Shown: positions 27,014 to 36,565, numbered from the stretch's first letter. The stretch: 64,000 nt of DNA from Vibrio owensii CAIM 1854 = LMG 25443 (GCF_000817815.1 NZ_JPRD01000011.1:1-64000); one strand, 5' to 3'. Notes: generated by a model from the sequence alone, not told the origin. Program-made: numbers and translations.

Positions 27014-28427
27014 AGCCATGACCAATATGTCACTGTTCGCCATTGCGTTGGTGATCAACAAAAGCATCAGCTTAATTATGCTGCCAGTGCTTCCTCAGTT
27101 TCTCTCGCCAGAGCAAATGGGCAAACTTGAGTTACTAACTTCTTTCGGTGTTGTCACTGCCCTACTTGCAAGCATGGCAATGCACGAAGCGCTGTACCGC
27201 TTTGTTGGTGTAGAGAAAGATAGCGAGAAGAAAGTGACCATGCTTAACCAGATCTACTCGCTTTCTGTTTGGATCGCAGCGGCGATTGGCTTGGTTTTAT
27301 TGTTTGCGATTCTAGTTGCCCCGATTCCTAGTCCGTTTTCTCAATTTGAATTCATCGTGCTGATGTTGGCAATTATCTTGGAAGGTGCGATTGGTATCGG
27401 TACTGCTTGGCTGCGCATGCAAGATGATAAAGCGAAAACCCTGCTAAGCGTGATGGTGACCACCACTGTGCTTCAAGTTGTATTTATTGTCGCCGCTTTG
27501 ATGATTCACCCACACGTCATTTCTGTCTTGCTTGGTGGTCTACTGGCTGCCGTTATCCAATTTACCTGGCTACACATTATCAATAAATACAGAGTTGTCA
27601 TGCCTGACATGGCGATCGCAAAGCAACATCTGCATTACTGCATCCCTGTCATGATGTCTGCGCTAGTCGCTTTTTGCTTGAACGGTGCCGAGCGTTGGTT
27701 CATTGGTGCGAACGTTTCACTAGCAACACTTGGTGTTTACGCGATTGCGGTGAAGTTTGCCATTGGCATGTGTATTTTGGTTCAACCATTCGGTATGTGG
27801 TGGATGCCACGTCGCTTCGCCTATCTAGAGCGTAATCGTGGCAAAGAAGCCGTTAGAATTTCTCACTTCGGTATGATTTATATTGCTGCACTGACGGTCT
27901 TAGTCGCGACCCTTGCCTTCATTATGATCAGCCAGTTTTTACCAGAAACGTATCAAGAAGCCGCGCTTTACACATTGTTCCTTCTGCCAATTGCTATGAT
28001 CAAAGAATGGAGCGAGCTACTGAACATCGCGATTCTTTACAAACGTCGCACTCGTTGGCTGCTGGGAATCAACGTCGTTGCCGCTGGCGTCGCAATTACT
28101 CTTCTATTTGCGCTTTCTTCTCTTGGTATTTATGGCGTATTCATCGCACTTTACTACGCGCAACTAGCCAAACTGGCGATGACGTTCGTGATTGGACAAC
28201 AGTGCATGCAGCTTCCTTTCCACCTAAGTTTGATGGTCGCATTACAAATCATCTCAGGAGTGGCACTGTTCCTGCTTTACTCTACTCAATCCATCGGAAG
28301 CGCGATCGTGATTTGCATTTTGACATGCACACTGCTTGCAGGCATCGCCTTCCGATACATGTCTAAGGAAACACGTAACAATCTTGTGATGAGATTAAGA
28401 ACGGAAGCGAAAAGAGTGACGTTATGA
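27006..28427 (+). CDS. sypK: Wzx-type polysaccharide flippase, SypK
   Basis: About 473 residues with roughly twelve to fourteen membrane segments, of the MVF/PST flippase superfamily. It would flip lipid-linked repeat units across the inner membrane. The start at 27006 (MSKAMTNMSLF) is chosen because AGGA lies seven bases upstream; the frame remains open further upstream inside sypJ, but that would add hydrophilic sequence ahead of the first helix. The stop overlaps the sypL start (ATGA). Confidence 0.88.
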   Translation: MSKAMTNMSLFAIALVINKSISLIMLPVLPQFLSPEQMGKLELLTSFGVVTALLASMAMHEALYRFVGVEKDSEKKVTMLNQIYSLSVWIAAAIGLVLLFAILVAPIPSPFSQFEFIVLMLAIILEGAIGIGTAWLRMQDDKAKTLLSVMVTTTVLQVVFIVAALMIHPHVISVLLGGLLAAVIQFTWLHIINKYRVVMPDMAIAKQHLHYCIPVMMSALVAFCLNGAERWFIGANVSLATLGVYAIAVKFAIGMCILVQPFGMWWMPRRFAYLERNRGKEAVRISHFGMIYIAALTVLVATLAFIMISQFLPETYQEAALYTLFLLPIAMIKEWSELLNIAILYKRRTRWLLGINVVAAGVAITLLFALSSLGIYGVFIALYYAQLAKLAMTFVIGQQCMQLPFHLSLMVALQIISGVALFLLYSTQSIGSAIVICILTCTLLAGIAFRYMSKETRNNLVMRLRTEAKRVTL

Positions 28428-29809
28428 ATGCCACGGATGTGAGACCAACCCAAATCATCGCTGCGATAACCTTTACTGTGGTTATCGCTTTAGCGTGGTT
28501 GGTGATGCCGCATCCGATTTTGATTGTCGCAATTTGTTTTGCTCCGCTTGCCATCTTGTTTGTCCTCAACCAAACCTTTTGGCTAGTGACTTTGTTTGTC
28601 ATCTTCTCTTTCTTTCGAATTCACGAAGCGTTTCCGGTTATCTACAACTTCAAAATCCCATTATTGTTGTCTTTAGGTGCACTTGGCGCGTTATCGTTTC
28701 ATCTATTGATCAGTCGTCAGCTATCGGTCTTCTGGCATCCTTCTTTAAAGTGGCTGTTCATCTTCTGGGCGTTAGTTATCATCGGTATTGTGTTCGCCTC
28801 AGCACGCGACATCGCGATTACCGTTTTCAAGAATACGTATTGGAAGATCATTGTGATGACACTGGCGATCACTTGGCTTATCACCACACCTAAACAGCTC
28901 GCACAAATGTCAAAAGCGATTATCGTTGCTGGGCTGTTGGTCGGACTCGTTGCACTTTATAACGCCACGAACGGCATTGATATTGTGGAAGGAACGCGTG
29001 TGTCGATTGGTCGTTCGTTTGGCTCGGTATTAGGCGACCCCAATGACTTGGCGCTGGTTTTGATGTTCCCCCTCGCCTTTACGGTGAGCCAATTGGTCGA
29101 GAAACGGTCGTCCATGTGGCTTCGAGGGTTTGCGCTGCTCACTTGTATCATCCTGTTTATGTCGATCCTTGAAACACAAAGCCGTGGTGGTTTATTGGGA
29201 GCACTGTCAGTCTTCGCGTATTTCGCGTTCAAACACATCAAGAGTAAGGCTTTGGTTGTCTTCCTAGGCTTAGTCGCGGCTTTGATTCTGTATGCGGTCG
29301 CTGGGATCTCTGGGCGAGCATCGGGCGGCGCTGCAGAAGCCGGTATTGATGCCTCGGCAATGGGACGTTTGTACGCTTGGGAAGCGGCTTTCAAAATGGC
29401 ACTCGACAATCCGATAACCGGCGTTGGTTTAGAAAACTTCTACTACAACTACTTCTTCTACAGCCCGCATTGGGATGGCATTAACCACGCAGTGCACAGT
29501 ACTTGGTTTGGCGTCCTGGCTGAAACCGGTTTTGTTGGTTTAGCGGTTTTCATTACTCTGATCGTTTCTCTGGTAAAAACGTCATTAAGTTCAATCTCAC
29601 TTCTGACTGAAAAGTCCCACTTCACGCTTTCTGTAGGTGCAAACGCCGTATTGAGCGGACTTATTGGCACCATAGTCTCAGGGACCTTCCTCACCCAAGG
29701 CTTCACTTGGCCGATTTACATACTCGCCGCGCTAACCATAGTGATAAATCGCATCGTTCAAACTGATTGTCAAAATGAGAAATCTTCACCCTCTCAAATT
29801 AAGAAATAA
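28424..29809 (+). CDS. sypL: O-antigen polymerase/ligase-like membrane protein, SypL
   Basis: A 461-residue inner-membrane protein with ten or more hydrophobic segments and a Wzy_C/O-antigen ligase-like periplasmic loop (about 330-365: TGVGLENFYYNYFFYSPH, then AVHSTWFGVLAETG). It probably polymerises flipped repeat units (Wzy role). The 3' end carries the enhancer-like site used upstream of sypN. Confidence 0.88.
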   Translation: MNATDVRPTQIIAAITFTVVIALAWLVMPHPILIVAICFAPLAILFVLNQTFWLVTLFVIFSFFRIHEAFPVIYNFKIPLLLSLGALGALSFHLLISRQLSVFWHPSLKWLFIFWALVIIGIVFASARDIAITVFKNTYWKIIVMTLAITWLITTPKQLAQMSKAIIVAGLLVGLVALYNATNGIDIVEGTRVSIGRSFGSVLGDPNDLALVLMFPLAFTVSQLVEKRSSMWLRGFALLTCIILFMSILETQSRGGLLGALSVFAYFAFKHIKSKALVVFLGLVAALILYAVAGISGRASGGAAEAGIDASAMGRLYAWEAAFKMALDNPITGVGLENFYYNYFFYSPHWDGINHAVHSTWFGVLAETGFVGLAVFITLIVSLVKTSLSSISLLTEKSHFTLSVGANAVLSGLIGTIVSGTFLTQGFTWPIYILAALTIVINRIVQTDCQNEKSSPSQIKK

Positions 29810-29857
29810 CCTAACCTATTGTTTTAATAACACTTAAGTCTTTGGCACGCATCGTGA
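29767..29857 (+). promoter_or_regulatory. Probable SypG enhancer plus weak sigma-54 promoter for sypN
   Basis: TTGTCAAAATGAGAA (29767-29781; the reverse strand reads TTCTCATTTTGACAA) overlaps the end of sypL. About 60 bp downstream is TTGGCACGCATCGTGA (29842-29857), which has a good -24 but GA in place of GC at -12. Confidence 0.65.
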
Positions 29858-29905
29858 TACGTCTTTGAGTAACAACAACGAATCAATTGGCTCAAGGAGA
29901 GAACG

Positions 29906-31030
29906 ATGACAGATATCGTAGTATTTGGAGAAGATTTTGGCGGCTTGCCCTCTTCCACTCAACATCTGATAAAGCACCTAGCTAACAACCATCGTATTCT
30001 TTGGGTCAACTCGATTGGCTTAAGACAGCCTAAGTTAACCCCGAAAGACGCTAAACGCCTCGTCACTAAACTGACTGGTTCGGTCAAACAACAAGACAAG
30101 GTCCAAACGCCTTTCGGTCGTGAAGAAGAGTCAAGCATCAACACCATTACTCTTTTGACGATTCCTGCTCCCAAATCGAAGTGGGCACGTAGCGTCGCGA
30201 CGAAAATGATGAAACATCAACTGAGCAAAAAGCTGAATGAGCTAGGCTTTCAACATGCCGTTTTTTGGACATCACTGCCTACCGCTGTGGATATTTGCCG
30301 AGAAATGAGCACCAAAGGCATTGTTTATTACTGTGGAGACGACTTTGGCGCGCTAGCAGGTGTGGATCATCAAACTGTTTTGGAACATGAAGCAGACCTG
30401 ATTGATAGCGCAGACCTTATTCTGGCTGCAAGTGACAAACTTGCCGCTGAGTTTCCACAAGAGAAAACCGTTACCCTACCGCATGGGGTGGATTTCAGTT
30501 TGTTCTCAGAGCCAGCGGCGAAAGCGCAAGATATGCCAAACAATGGTCGTAAGGTCCTTGGTTTTTACGGCAGCCTATCAGAATGGTTAGATTACCGTTT
30601 GATAGAACAAGTGGCCGATCAAGCGCAAGATTGGGACTTGGTCTTTATTGGTCCAAATGAATTTCCTCACAACCCGTTGCCACAACGAAGCAACGTCCAT
30701 TACCTAGGACCACGAGCACATCAAGATTTACCTAGCTACTCACAGCATTGGGATGCGAGCTGGCTGCCATTCGTCGATAACGCGCAAATTCAAGCCTGTA
30801 ATCCACTTAAACTATTGGAATACCTCGCAACAGGTACACCGGTCATCAGTACGGCTTTCCCAGCACTTAAACCCTACCAACACATGCTGCATGTTGTGGC
30901 GGACGTGGATGATGTTTGTGCAAGCCTCAATCACTTACTCCCACCACCAGAAGGATCACTCTCGATCATCCAACAACAAAGTTGGCAATCAAGAGCACGT
31001 CAAGTTGAGCAATTAGTGAGGGCGTTATGA
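29906..31030 (+). CDS. sypN: Glycosyltransferase, SypN
   Basis: A 374-residue GT-B family protein with VFGEDFGGLPSSTQHL at the N-terminus and a donor-side region KVLGFYGSLSEWLDYRLIEQV, FIGPNEFPHNPLP and CNPLKLLEYLATGTPVIST. A GGAGAG site precedes the start. sypM, an acetyltransferase in V. fischeri, is absent between sypL and sypN. The stop overlaps sypO (ATGA). Confidence 0.87.
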   Translation: MTDIVVFGEDFGGLPSSTQHLIKHLANNHRILWVNSIGLRQPKLTPKDAKRLVTKLTGSVKQQDKVQTPFGREEESSINTITLLTIPAPKSKWARSVATKMMKHQLSKKLNELGFQHAVFWTSLPTAVDICREMSTKGIVYYCGDDFGALAGVDHQTVLEHEADLIDSADLILAASDKLAAEFPQEKTVTLPHGVDFSLFSEPAAKAQDMPNNGRKVLGFYGSLSEWLDYRLIEQVADQAQDWDLVFIGPNEFPHNPLPQRSNVHYLGPRAHQDLPSYSQHWDASWLPFVDNAQIQACNPLKLLEYLATGTPVISTAFPALKPYQHMLHVVADVDDVCASLNHLLPPPEGSLSIIQQQSWQSRARQVEQLVRAL

Positions 31031-32454
31031 ACGATTTAAGAGACAACATCACCCTTTTACTGCACGGCGCGTGGCGACGTCGTTACCTGATTGTCATTCC
31101 GATGTTGGTGTTGCCAATCTTGGGGTTTACCGTCAGTAAAATGATGCCAACGAAATATGTGGCGCACACGAGCATGTTGATTCAAGAAACAGCGAAAATG
31201 AACCCGTTCCTTGAGGACCTTGCCGTCTCGACTATGCTGAAAGACCGCTTGAGCGCATTAAGCACCTTACTAAAAAGCCGTCATGTGCTGTATTCGGTTG
31301 CTCAGGAGCAAGGCTTGATTGACGACAGCATGGGTCCGAAAGAGCAAGAGTTCATCATTAAAGATCTTGCTAATCGTCTAACGGTTCAACAGCTTGGCAA
31401 AGACTTCATTCAAATCCAGTTAACCAGTGGCAAATCTGAAGGCATGGAAGAAGTGCTCGGTTCCGTCAGCGACCATTTTGTGGAACAGTTGCTTGCACCA
31501 GAGCGCTCTTCAATTAAAGATTCAAGCCACTTTCTTACCATTCACATCGATAAGCGCCGCGAAGAATTGGATAAAGCCGAGCAAGCTTTTGCGGAGTACA
31601 AAAACGCCTACTCGCACGCGACACCAGAGATGCAAGCGCAAAGCCTGACTCGTTTAGCGAGCCTAAAGCAGACATTGGCAGAGAAAGAAGCGGAACTAGC
31701 AGGTGTAAAACGAAGCTTGGGTAGCTTGGACCAACAGCTTTCAAAGACCAACCCAGTGATTGGTAAGATTGAGGAACAAATCATCGAGATCCGCAGTGAA
31801 TTAACCCTACTTCGCGCCAAGTACACAGAAGCACACAGCATGGTTCAAGGTAAGCTGCGTGAGCTAAATCGCTTAGAGCAAGAGCGTTCGGTTCTACTCA
31901 ACTCAAAACAACCAGAGATGAACAGTAATCAGCTTTGGGATATCGCCAGTACAGCAACGGTAAGCAATATTGGTGATGCGCAGCCTCTGCTTGTTTCTCA
32001 GCTTCATCAATTGCAAATCATGCGCGGGCGATACGAGTCGCTTCAGGAAGAAACCATTAGCTTGCAAAGTATGATTCAGGAGCTAGAAGTCAATGCAAAC
32101 CGTTTTGGTAGTACCGCAACTGAAATCAACCGTCTTGCTCGCGACGTGACAGTAAAACGCGAGTTGTATGACGAACTGGTTGAACGTTACGAAATGGCAC
32201 AGCTCACCGGGTCTTTAGGTGTGTTTGAGGAAAACAAACGTGTGAAAGTCATTGATGAACCTTACACACCAACGATTCCTGCCAACCTGCCAGCGTTTGT
32301 ATTTGTCATTTTAGGATTCATTGGCGGAGCAGGTTTAGGGATCGGTTTGGCGACCATTGTTGAACTGGCTGACAACTCCATTCGCTCTCGTAAAACACTC
32401 GAGAAACACCTTGGGGTGCCAGTGATTACGACCATTCCAAAAATAGCCTTTTAG
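31027..32454 (+). CDS. sypO: Chain-length determinant (Wzz/PCP) protein, SypO
   Basis: A 475-residue polysaccharide co-polymerase. A membrane segment near residues 22-40 (VIPMLVLPILGFTV) and a second near 418-440 (PAFVFVILGFIGGAGLGIGLATIV) flank a long coiled-coil periplasmic domain (about 170-360). The proline-rich PYTPTIPANLP before the second segment is typical. There is no fused kinase domain; SypD, encoded separately, would be the partner. It controls chain length and couples to the SypC channel. Confidence 0.92.
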   Translation: MNDLRDNITLLLHGAWRRRYLIVIPMLVLPILGFTVSKMMPTKYVAHTSMLIQETAKMNPFLEDLAVSTMLKDRLSALSTLLKSRHVLYSVAQEQGLIDDSMGPKEQEFIIKDLANRLTVQQLGKDFIQIQLTSGKSEGMEEVLGSVSDHFVEQLLAPERSSIKDSSHFLTIHIDKRREELDKAEQAFAEYKNAYSHATPEMQAQSLTRLASLKQTLAEKEAELAGVKRSLGSLDQQLSKTNPVIGKIEEQIIEIRSELTLLRAKYTEAHSMVQGKLRELNRLEQERSVLLNSKQPEMNSNQLWDIASTATVSNIGDAQPLLVSQLHQLQIMRGRYESLQEETISLQSMIQELEVNANRFGSTATEINRLARDVTVKRELYDELVERYEMAQLTGSLGVFEENKRVKVIDEPYTPTIPANLPAFVFVILGFIGGAGLGIGLATIVELADNSIRSRKTLEKHLGVPVITTIPKIAF

Positions 32455-32473
32455 ACCGAATACTTGATTGCTC

Positions 32474-32507
32474 CTTGGTGCGATGGTGTTACTCCATTCG
32501 CACCAAG
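32474..32507. terminator. Hairpin between convergent sypO and the ABC-like gene
   Basis: CTTGGTGCGATGG pairs with CCATTCGCACCAAG (one bulged T) around a seven-base loop. It spans the stop codon of the minus-strand gene. A clear T-tract is lacking on either side, so it may be a roadblock or processing hairpin rather than a classic terminator. Confidence 0.55.
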
Positions 32508-33997
32508 CTGAGCAAGGTGTAGGTTTCAACACTTGCGTTCACCTTAAGCAAACGCATCAATACGACGTCTTGCCCAATACAGTGATGATTCAACACAATG
32601 AGCTTAGGTTTCGACAACAAAACACGTGCAATCAAAATCTGGTTATACAGCGTTTTGTCTAAATGACGTCCGAACTCGGCAACTGCACAATCCAAGCGCT
32701 CTGGACTGATGCCGACAAACAAACACACACTGCTCACCTCCTCTTCTGTGGCTCGACGATTGCCATATCGAATGTTGGTCAAAACCGTACCTCGAAACAG
32801 CTGACATTGGTCATCGATGATATAAACATACCTACGTAATGAAGAATTGTTGATGGTTCGAATGTCCATTTTCTCCAGCGCCACGTCCCCCATGTAGTCG
32901 GTCACGATCCCACTCAATACAGTGCAAATCGCGGTTTTGTTGATTGGGTCGATGCTCGACAGATCAATCGAACGCCCTTTAAAGATATTGACCGATAAGT
33001 TTTCACCCGAGAACGGAACGGAGAAATTCTTAACGCACAAACACAGAGCAAGGTCAGTATCGATTTTATGAATCTGACGCTTGTAATTACCCCGCGTGCA
33101 ACTCATCGCCAACTCCAATCGCTCCTTGGCGACATAGTAAGTGATGGCATAGCCCCAACTGATGGTGATGTCTCTTAGCGCGTTAAATAACAAACCGATG
33201 ATCAGCATCAAAGTGCCAAAGTTTTGCTCCACCGGATGCTCTTGCCAAACTTGGTGAGTGAACAATAACGCAAGAAGAATACAGAACCACATTGCCGTTT
33301 GCTGGGTGAGAACAGCTTGGAAAACGCTATTTTGCTTTGATGTATCACCCAACATCTCGCTACAGCGATTAAGGCGTCGCCCTTCGCGTTTAATCTGACG
33401 AAACTGATTCACACTTTGGTAGCCCATAATGCGCTCGCATAAATGCCCGCTCAAACGACCTCGGTCAGTGCGCAGTGTTAAAGCAAGTTCGGTTAAGCGT
33501 GGTGTCAGCGCCAAAGACAATGAAAAAAGCCCAGCAACCACCCAAGACACTTGCCAACTGAAACTCGGCCACAAGTAGAAGATAAGCACGAGATAGCCAA
33601 TAAACGAAAACCCGCTGGTGACTAACGTCGCCGCCCCTAAACTCGCCCAGTTTTTAATGTTGTTACTGTCGGTGATCATTCGACTCATCGACACACCAAG
33701 CCTTCTTGGAGGTTGCTCGTTCTTAGGTGACATCAACTCGATATAGAGTTGATGTCGTATGTCTTTTAAGTAATGCTGACCAAGCTTCTCGCCTAAATAG
33801 CTTTCGACTATCGTCAGCAAGTACGCCCCAATTCCCAACAGTAAGAAAAGCACTAAGTTGTAAAACTCCGCATCATGCCAAAGCGTATCGAGCACCAAAA
33901 CATTCCCGACGTTGAGTGCGGAGATGATCAATCCTAGTATCACTAACTGAACCAGCCAGCGCTTTCTCACGCCGGAAAAAAGGGCGTGCAGCTTCAT
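32489..33997 (-). CDS. Degenerate ABC exporter half-transporter inside the syp locus
   Basis: 502 residues. The N-terminal part (about 15-300) has five to six membrane segments typical of an ABC exporter transmembrane domain. The C-terminal part (about 325-490) aligns by eye with an ABC nucleotide-binding domain but has lost its catalytic motifs. The P-loop GxxGxGKST is SSIDPINKTAI with no glycine loop, the LSGGQ signature is degenerate (GRHLDKTLYNQ before ILIARVLLSKPKLIVL), and the Walker B Glu is missing (VLNHH). Active ATP hydrolysis is unlikely. It is translationally coupled to the upstream DUF1611 gene (ATGA) and opposite in strand to the polysaccharide genes. Function unknown; a substrate-binding or regulatory pseudo-transporter is possible. 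Confidence 0.82.
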   Translation of the reverse strand: MKLHALFSGVRKRWLVQLVILGLIISALNVGNVLVLDTLWHDAEFYNLVLFLLLGIGAYLLTIVESYLGEKLGQHYLKDIRHQLYIELMSPKNEQPPRRLGVSMSRMITDSNNIKNWASLGAATLVTSGFSFIGYLVLIFYLWPSFSWQVSWVVAGLFSLSLALTPRLTELALTLRTDRGRLSGHLCERIMGYQSVNQFRQIKREGRRLNRCSEMLGDTSKQNSVFQAVLTQQTAMWFCILLALLFTHQVWQEHPVEQNFGTLMLIIGLLFNALRDITISWGYAITYYVAKERLELAMSCTRGNYKRQIHKIDTDLALCLCVKNFSVPFSGENLSVNIFKGRSIDLSSIDPINKTAICTVLSGIVTDYMGDVALEKMDIRTINNSSLRRYVYIIDDQCQLFRGTVLTNIRYGNRRATEEEVSSVCLFVGISPERLDCAVAEFGRHLDKTLYNQILIARVLLSKPKLIVLNHHCIGQDVVLMRLLKVNASVETYTLLSLVRME

Positions 33998-35058
33998 GCG
34001 AGTTCGAGCTCCGGTGTCATGCTTGGGAAGTGCAGTAAAGACTTCGAAATACTGGGCTCAATAAGCAAATCTAAGCCATAAACCGGCGTGTCTATCTGTT
34101 GTGTAATCTCACGGGTAGACAAGGGTGACGCGCACACAATACCGCTGACAGCAGAGACGGAATACCCTTGATTACTCAACCACTGGACGCCCGCCGTTGC
34201 ACCTAATGACTCTCTCGCAGCAAAAACGACGTTTGGGAAGCGGGCTTTAAACTCTCGATTCTCAAGTAATTCTCTGGTTTCTTTCTGGAAGATCCCGTCG
34301 GCTATCTCAACCACAATGGCGTTACACCCAAATCGAATCAACTCTTGAGACAGGCGATCGACAATATTCATCAGGTCAAAACTGTTTACTTTAAAGGTGG
34401 TGGCGTGACCTGCATCTGTGAAATCAAGCGCGATATAAGCACCGGAGTCTTTCATTAACCAAAGGTCGCCGCCTGCCCCAGTTCCCGTCACTTTCATCGC
34501 GCCAACACGATAACCGGCCTTGTTCAGACCTCTGATGATGTGCGCGGCAGAAGTCGTTTTGCCTGCGTTCATAGAAGTACCAACTACCGCTACGCTCGGG
34601 ACGAGATCAACCAAGTTCGAATCATCCACAGCGAAATCGGACACATTAATGATTTTGCCCGAGTAGTCCGCAATAAGACCGACAGGTTGAATGACCGTTG
34701 GCGATTTGGTCTTCGAATGCCAAGAGATCGCTTGAGCAGCAATCCCACCCGCTGCCACCATATGGCACTCTTCGAGTGAACCTGGTACAACAGCTTCAAA
34801 CTGATCCGGCGCATAGCGATGCCCATACGCCAAGATAATCTCGTCTCCTTCAAACAACGTGGCGCGTCGTCCGTCCGTTCTCTCTCCAAATTTGTGATGA
34901 CCAACCTGCACAATTTTCGCCAATACAAGATCACCAGATTTTGGCTTGCTTACCCCATTCCCTCCAACGAGAGATTGCATAAGCTCAAGGGGAACACGAC
35001 GGGTTACAAAAGTTCGCTTAGCCGAAGCAATACGGTAAGCCTGACTCAACATAATCAT
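33994..35058 (-). CDS. DUF1611 family P-loop protein (DgcN-like)
   Basis: A 354-residue soluble protein of the DUF1611 family. The N-terminal Rossmann-like half is followed by a C-terminal P-loop domain with Walker A GTSMNAGKTTSA near residue 170, then KVTGTGAGGD and an IVVEIADGIFQKET strand. Some relatives (DgcN) act as D-glutamate N-acetyltransferases in D-amino acid metabolism; whether that holds here is unknown. GGAGAG lies upstream of the start. First gene of a two-gene minus-strand unit with the degenerate ABC protein, diverging from sypP, so it may modify a component of the polysaccharide. This last point is inference. Confidence 0.82.
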   Translation of the reverse strand: MIMLSQAYRIASAKRTFVTRRVPLELMQSLVGGNGVSKPKSGDLVLAKIVQVGHHKFGERTDGRRATLFEGDEIILAYGHRYAPDQFEAVVPGSLEECHMVAAGGIAAQAISWHSKTKSPTVIQPVGLIADYSGKIINVSDFAVDDSNLVDLVPSVAVVGTSMNAGKTTSAAHIIRGLNKAGYRVGAMKVTGTGAGGDLWLMKDSGAYIALDFTDAGHATTFKVNSFDLMNIVDRLSQELIRFGCNAIVVEIADGIFQKETRELLENREFKARFPNVVFAARESLGATAGVQWLSNQGYSVSAVSGIVCASPLSTREITQQIDTPVYGLDLLIEPSISKSLLHFPSMTPELELA

Positions 35059-35452
35059 AAGAACTCTCCATTTCTACCATCTGTAGAGATGCGTTTTTTC
35101 AACTCGATTTCCGACTTAGTGGTATCAACGCCCTGCGTATTTGGTCAGGTTTTGCGCTGACAGAAAGCACTGTAAAAAACCAAATGTGAAGCAGTTGTGA
35201 AGAACTGATGGTTTGAAATAAAAGATTCACAAAACTTATCAATTAGATTCCAAATAGCTGCTAACCAATTGAATTCTCGCTCCTCTTGATATGACGAAAT
35301 TTGAATCTCAATTTGAGAATCTACCCTTCTCGTTTTGACTCACTTTGAAAGACAAGATTTAAACCACTGAATTTTAATAGGTTTATTTCTGGCATACAGA
35401 CTGCAATGAACTGGATAAGCAAAATTAAGGGAAATGCGTCGAGGGCTCAGGA
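35059..35452. other. Shared regulatory region between the DUF1611 gene and sypP
   Basis: 394 bp between divergent genes. The right half holds the SypG-like enhancer and sigma-54 promoter for sypP. The left half, which must contain the DUF1611 promoter, shows no clear sigma-54 motif on the minus strand and no ORF. Confidence 0.6.
35305..35404 (+). promoter_or_regulatory. SypG-type enhancer plus sigma-54 promoter for sypP
   Basis: Near-palindromic AATCTCAATTTGAGAATC (35304-35321; the reverse strand reads TTCTCAAATTGAGAT) and the sigma-54 site CTGGCATACAGACTGC (35389-35404), with GG and GC ten bases apart. The spacing is about 70 bp, as at sypA and sypI. Confidence 0.85.
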
Positions 35453-36565
35453 ATGAAAAACTCAGAGACTAGAAACTCAAGCAATAATGGTAACGTGATC
35501 GTTCACATCGTTCAGCATCTCGCTCCAGGAGGATTGGAAACTTTGGTGCTTGAGATGCTTCGCTTTGCCAAAACCGAAGACTCCGTTTTTGTTATCAGCC
35601 TAGAGGGAAACAAACAAACTGCGCTAAATCATTGGGAAAAGTTGGCGGACTTTGAAGACCAACTCCACTTTCTAAACAAACCGTCTGGTTTGCATCTATC
35701 AACCTTCAAGGTTTTGAAAGCAAAATTAAAACAACTGAATGCAAACGTCGTCCATACACATCACATTGGGCCTTTGCTGTACGGTGGCACTGCAGCTCGT
35801 TTGAATGGCATCAAAACCCTGATCCACATTGAGCATGATGCGTGGCATTTAAACAATAAAAAGGCTGCGAGACTGCAATCGACGGTTCTTAAAGTGCTTC
35901 GTCCTCAAGTCGTGGCGGATGCTGACTTTGTCGCTGACCAAATCACGAATAAGTTGGGATATCAGCGCGTAAGCACCATCCATAATGGAATCGACTGCGA
36001 GAAATTCACCGATGGCAATTCACAAAAAGCGCGTGAGTTTTTCGCTCTACCTACAGACAAGTTCATTGTAGGTACAGCGGGTCGCTTAGAAACGGTGAAA
36101 GGACAAGAGATCCTCATCAAAGCCTTTTCTCACCTGCCACAAAACACCCACCTTGCGATTGCTGGTTGTGGCAGCCAAAGAGGCATTCTTGAAGCACAAG
36201 TTCGCACACTTGGGTTAGAAGACAGAGTGACTTTCCTCGGATTAGTCAGCGACATGCCTCGTTTTTATCAAAGCCTAAACGTGTTTTGCCTGCCTTCACT
36301 TCAAGAAGGTTTCCCTCTATCCACACTAGAAGCACAGGCTTGTGGCGTACCTTGCATTGCAAGCGATGTTGGCGCGGTAAAAGAAACACTGTGCCCACAA
36401 ATCGGAGCGCTCGTCGAACCGAACAAAGTGCCAATGTTGGCAGATGCGCTATCGCAGCAATTATCACAAACACCCCAATCACCGAGAGCACACATTCTTA
36501 AGCATTTTGACATTCGCAATATGGTGAACCGCTACGCGACATTGGCTCAGGGAGAAAACGCATGA
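35453..36565 (+). CDS. sypP: Glycosyltransferase family 4, SypP
   Basis: A 370-residue GT4 enzyme. The N-terminal acceptor loop is LAPGGLETLVLEML. The central HTHHIGPLLYGG and the donor region GTAGRLETVKGQEILIKAF, AIAGCGSQ and LPSLQEGFPLSTLEAQACGVP (E-x7-E) are all conserved. It is well preserved and probably active. First gene of the last syp transcription unit, coupled to sypQ by ATGA. Confidence 0.92.
   Translation: MKNSETRNSSNNGNVIVHIVQHLAPGGLETLVLEMLRFAKTEDSVFVISLEGNKQTALNHWEKLADFEDQLHFLNKPSGLHLSTFKVLKAKLKQLNANVVHTHHIGPLLYGGTAARLNGIKTLIHIEHDAWHLNNKKAARLQSTVLKVLRPQVVADADFVADQITNKLGYQRVSTIHNGIDCEKFTDGNSQKAREFFALPTDKFIVGTAGRLETVKGQEILIKAFSHLPQNTHLAIAGCGSQRGILEAQVRTLGLEDRVTFLGLVSDMPRFYQSLNVFCLPSLQEGFPLSTLEAQACGVPCIASDVGAVKETLCPQIGALVEPNKVPMLADALSQQLSQTPQSPRAHILKHFDIRNMVNRYATLAQGENA

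Noticed and set aside
32489..33997. Treating the ABC-like gene as a decaying pseudogene
   Set aside because: The frame is full length, start/stop coupled to its partner and free of stops. The motif loss is spread over all catalytic sites with the fold skeleton retained, which fits a pseudo-enzyme better than recent decay.
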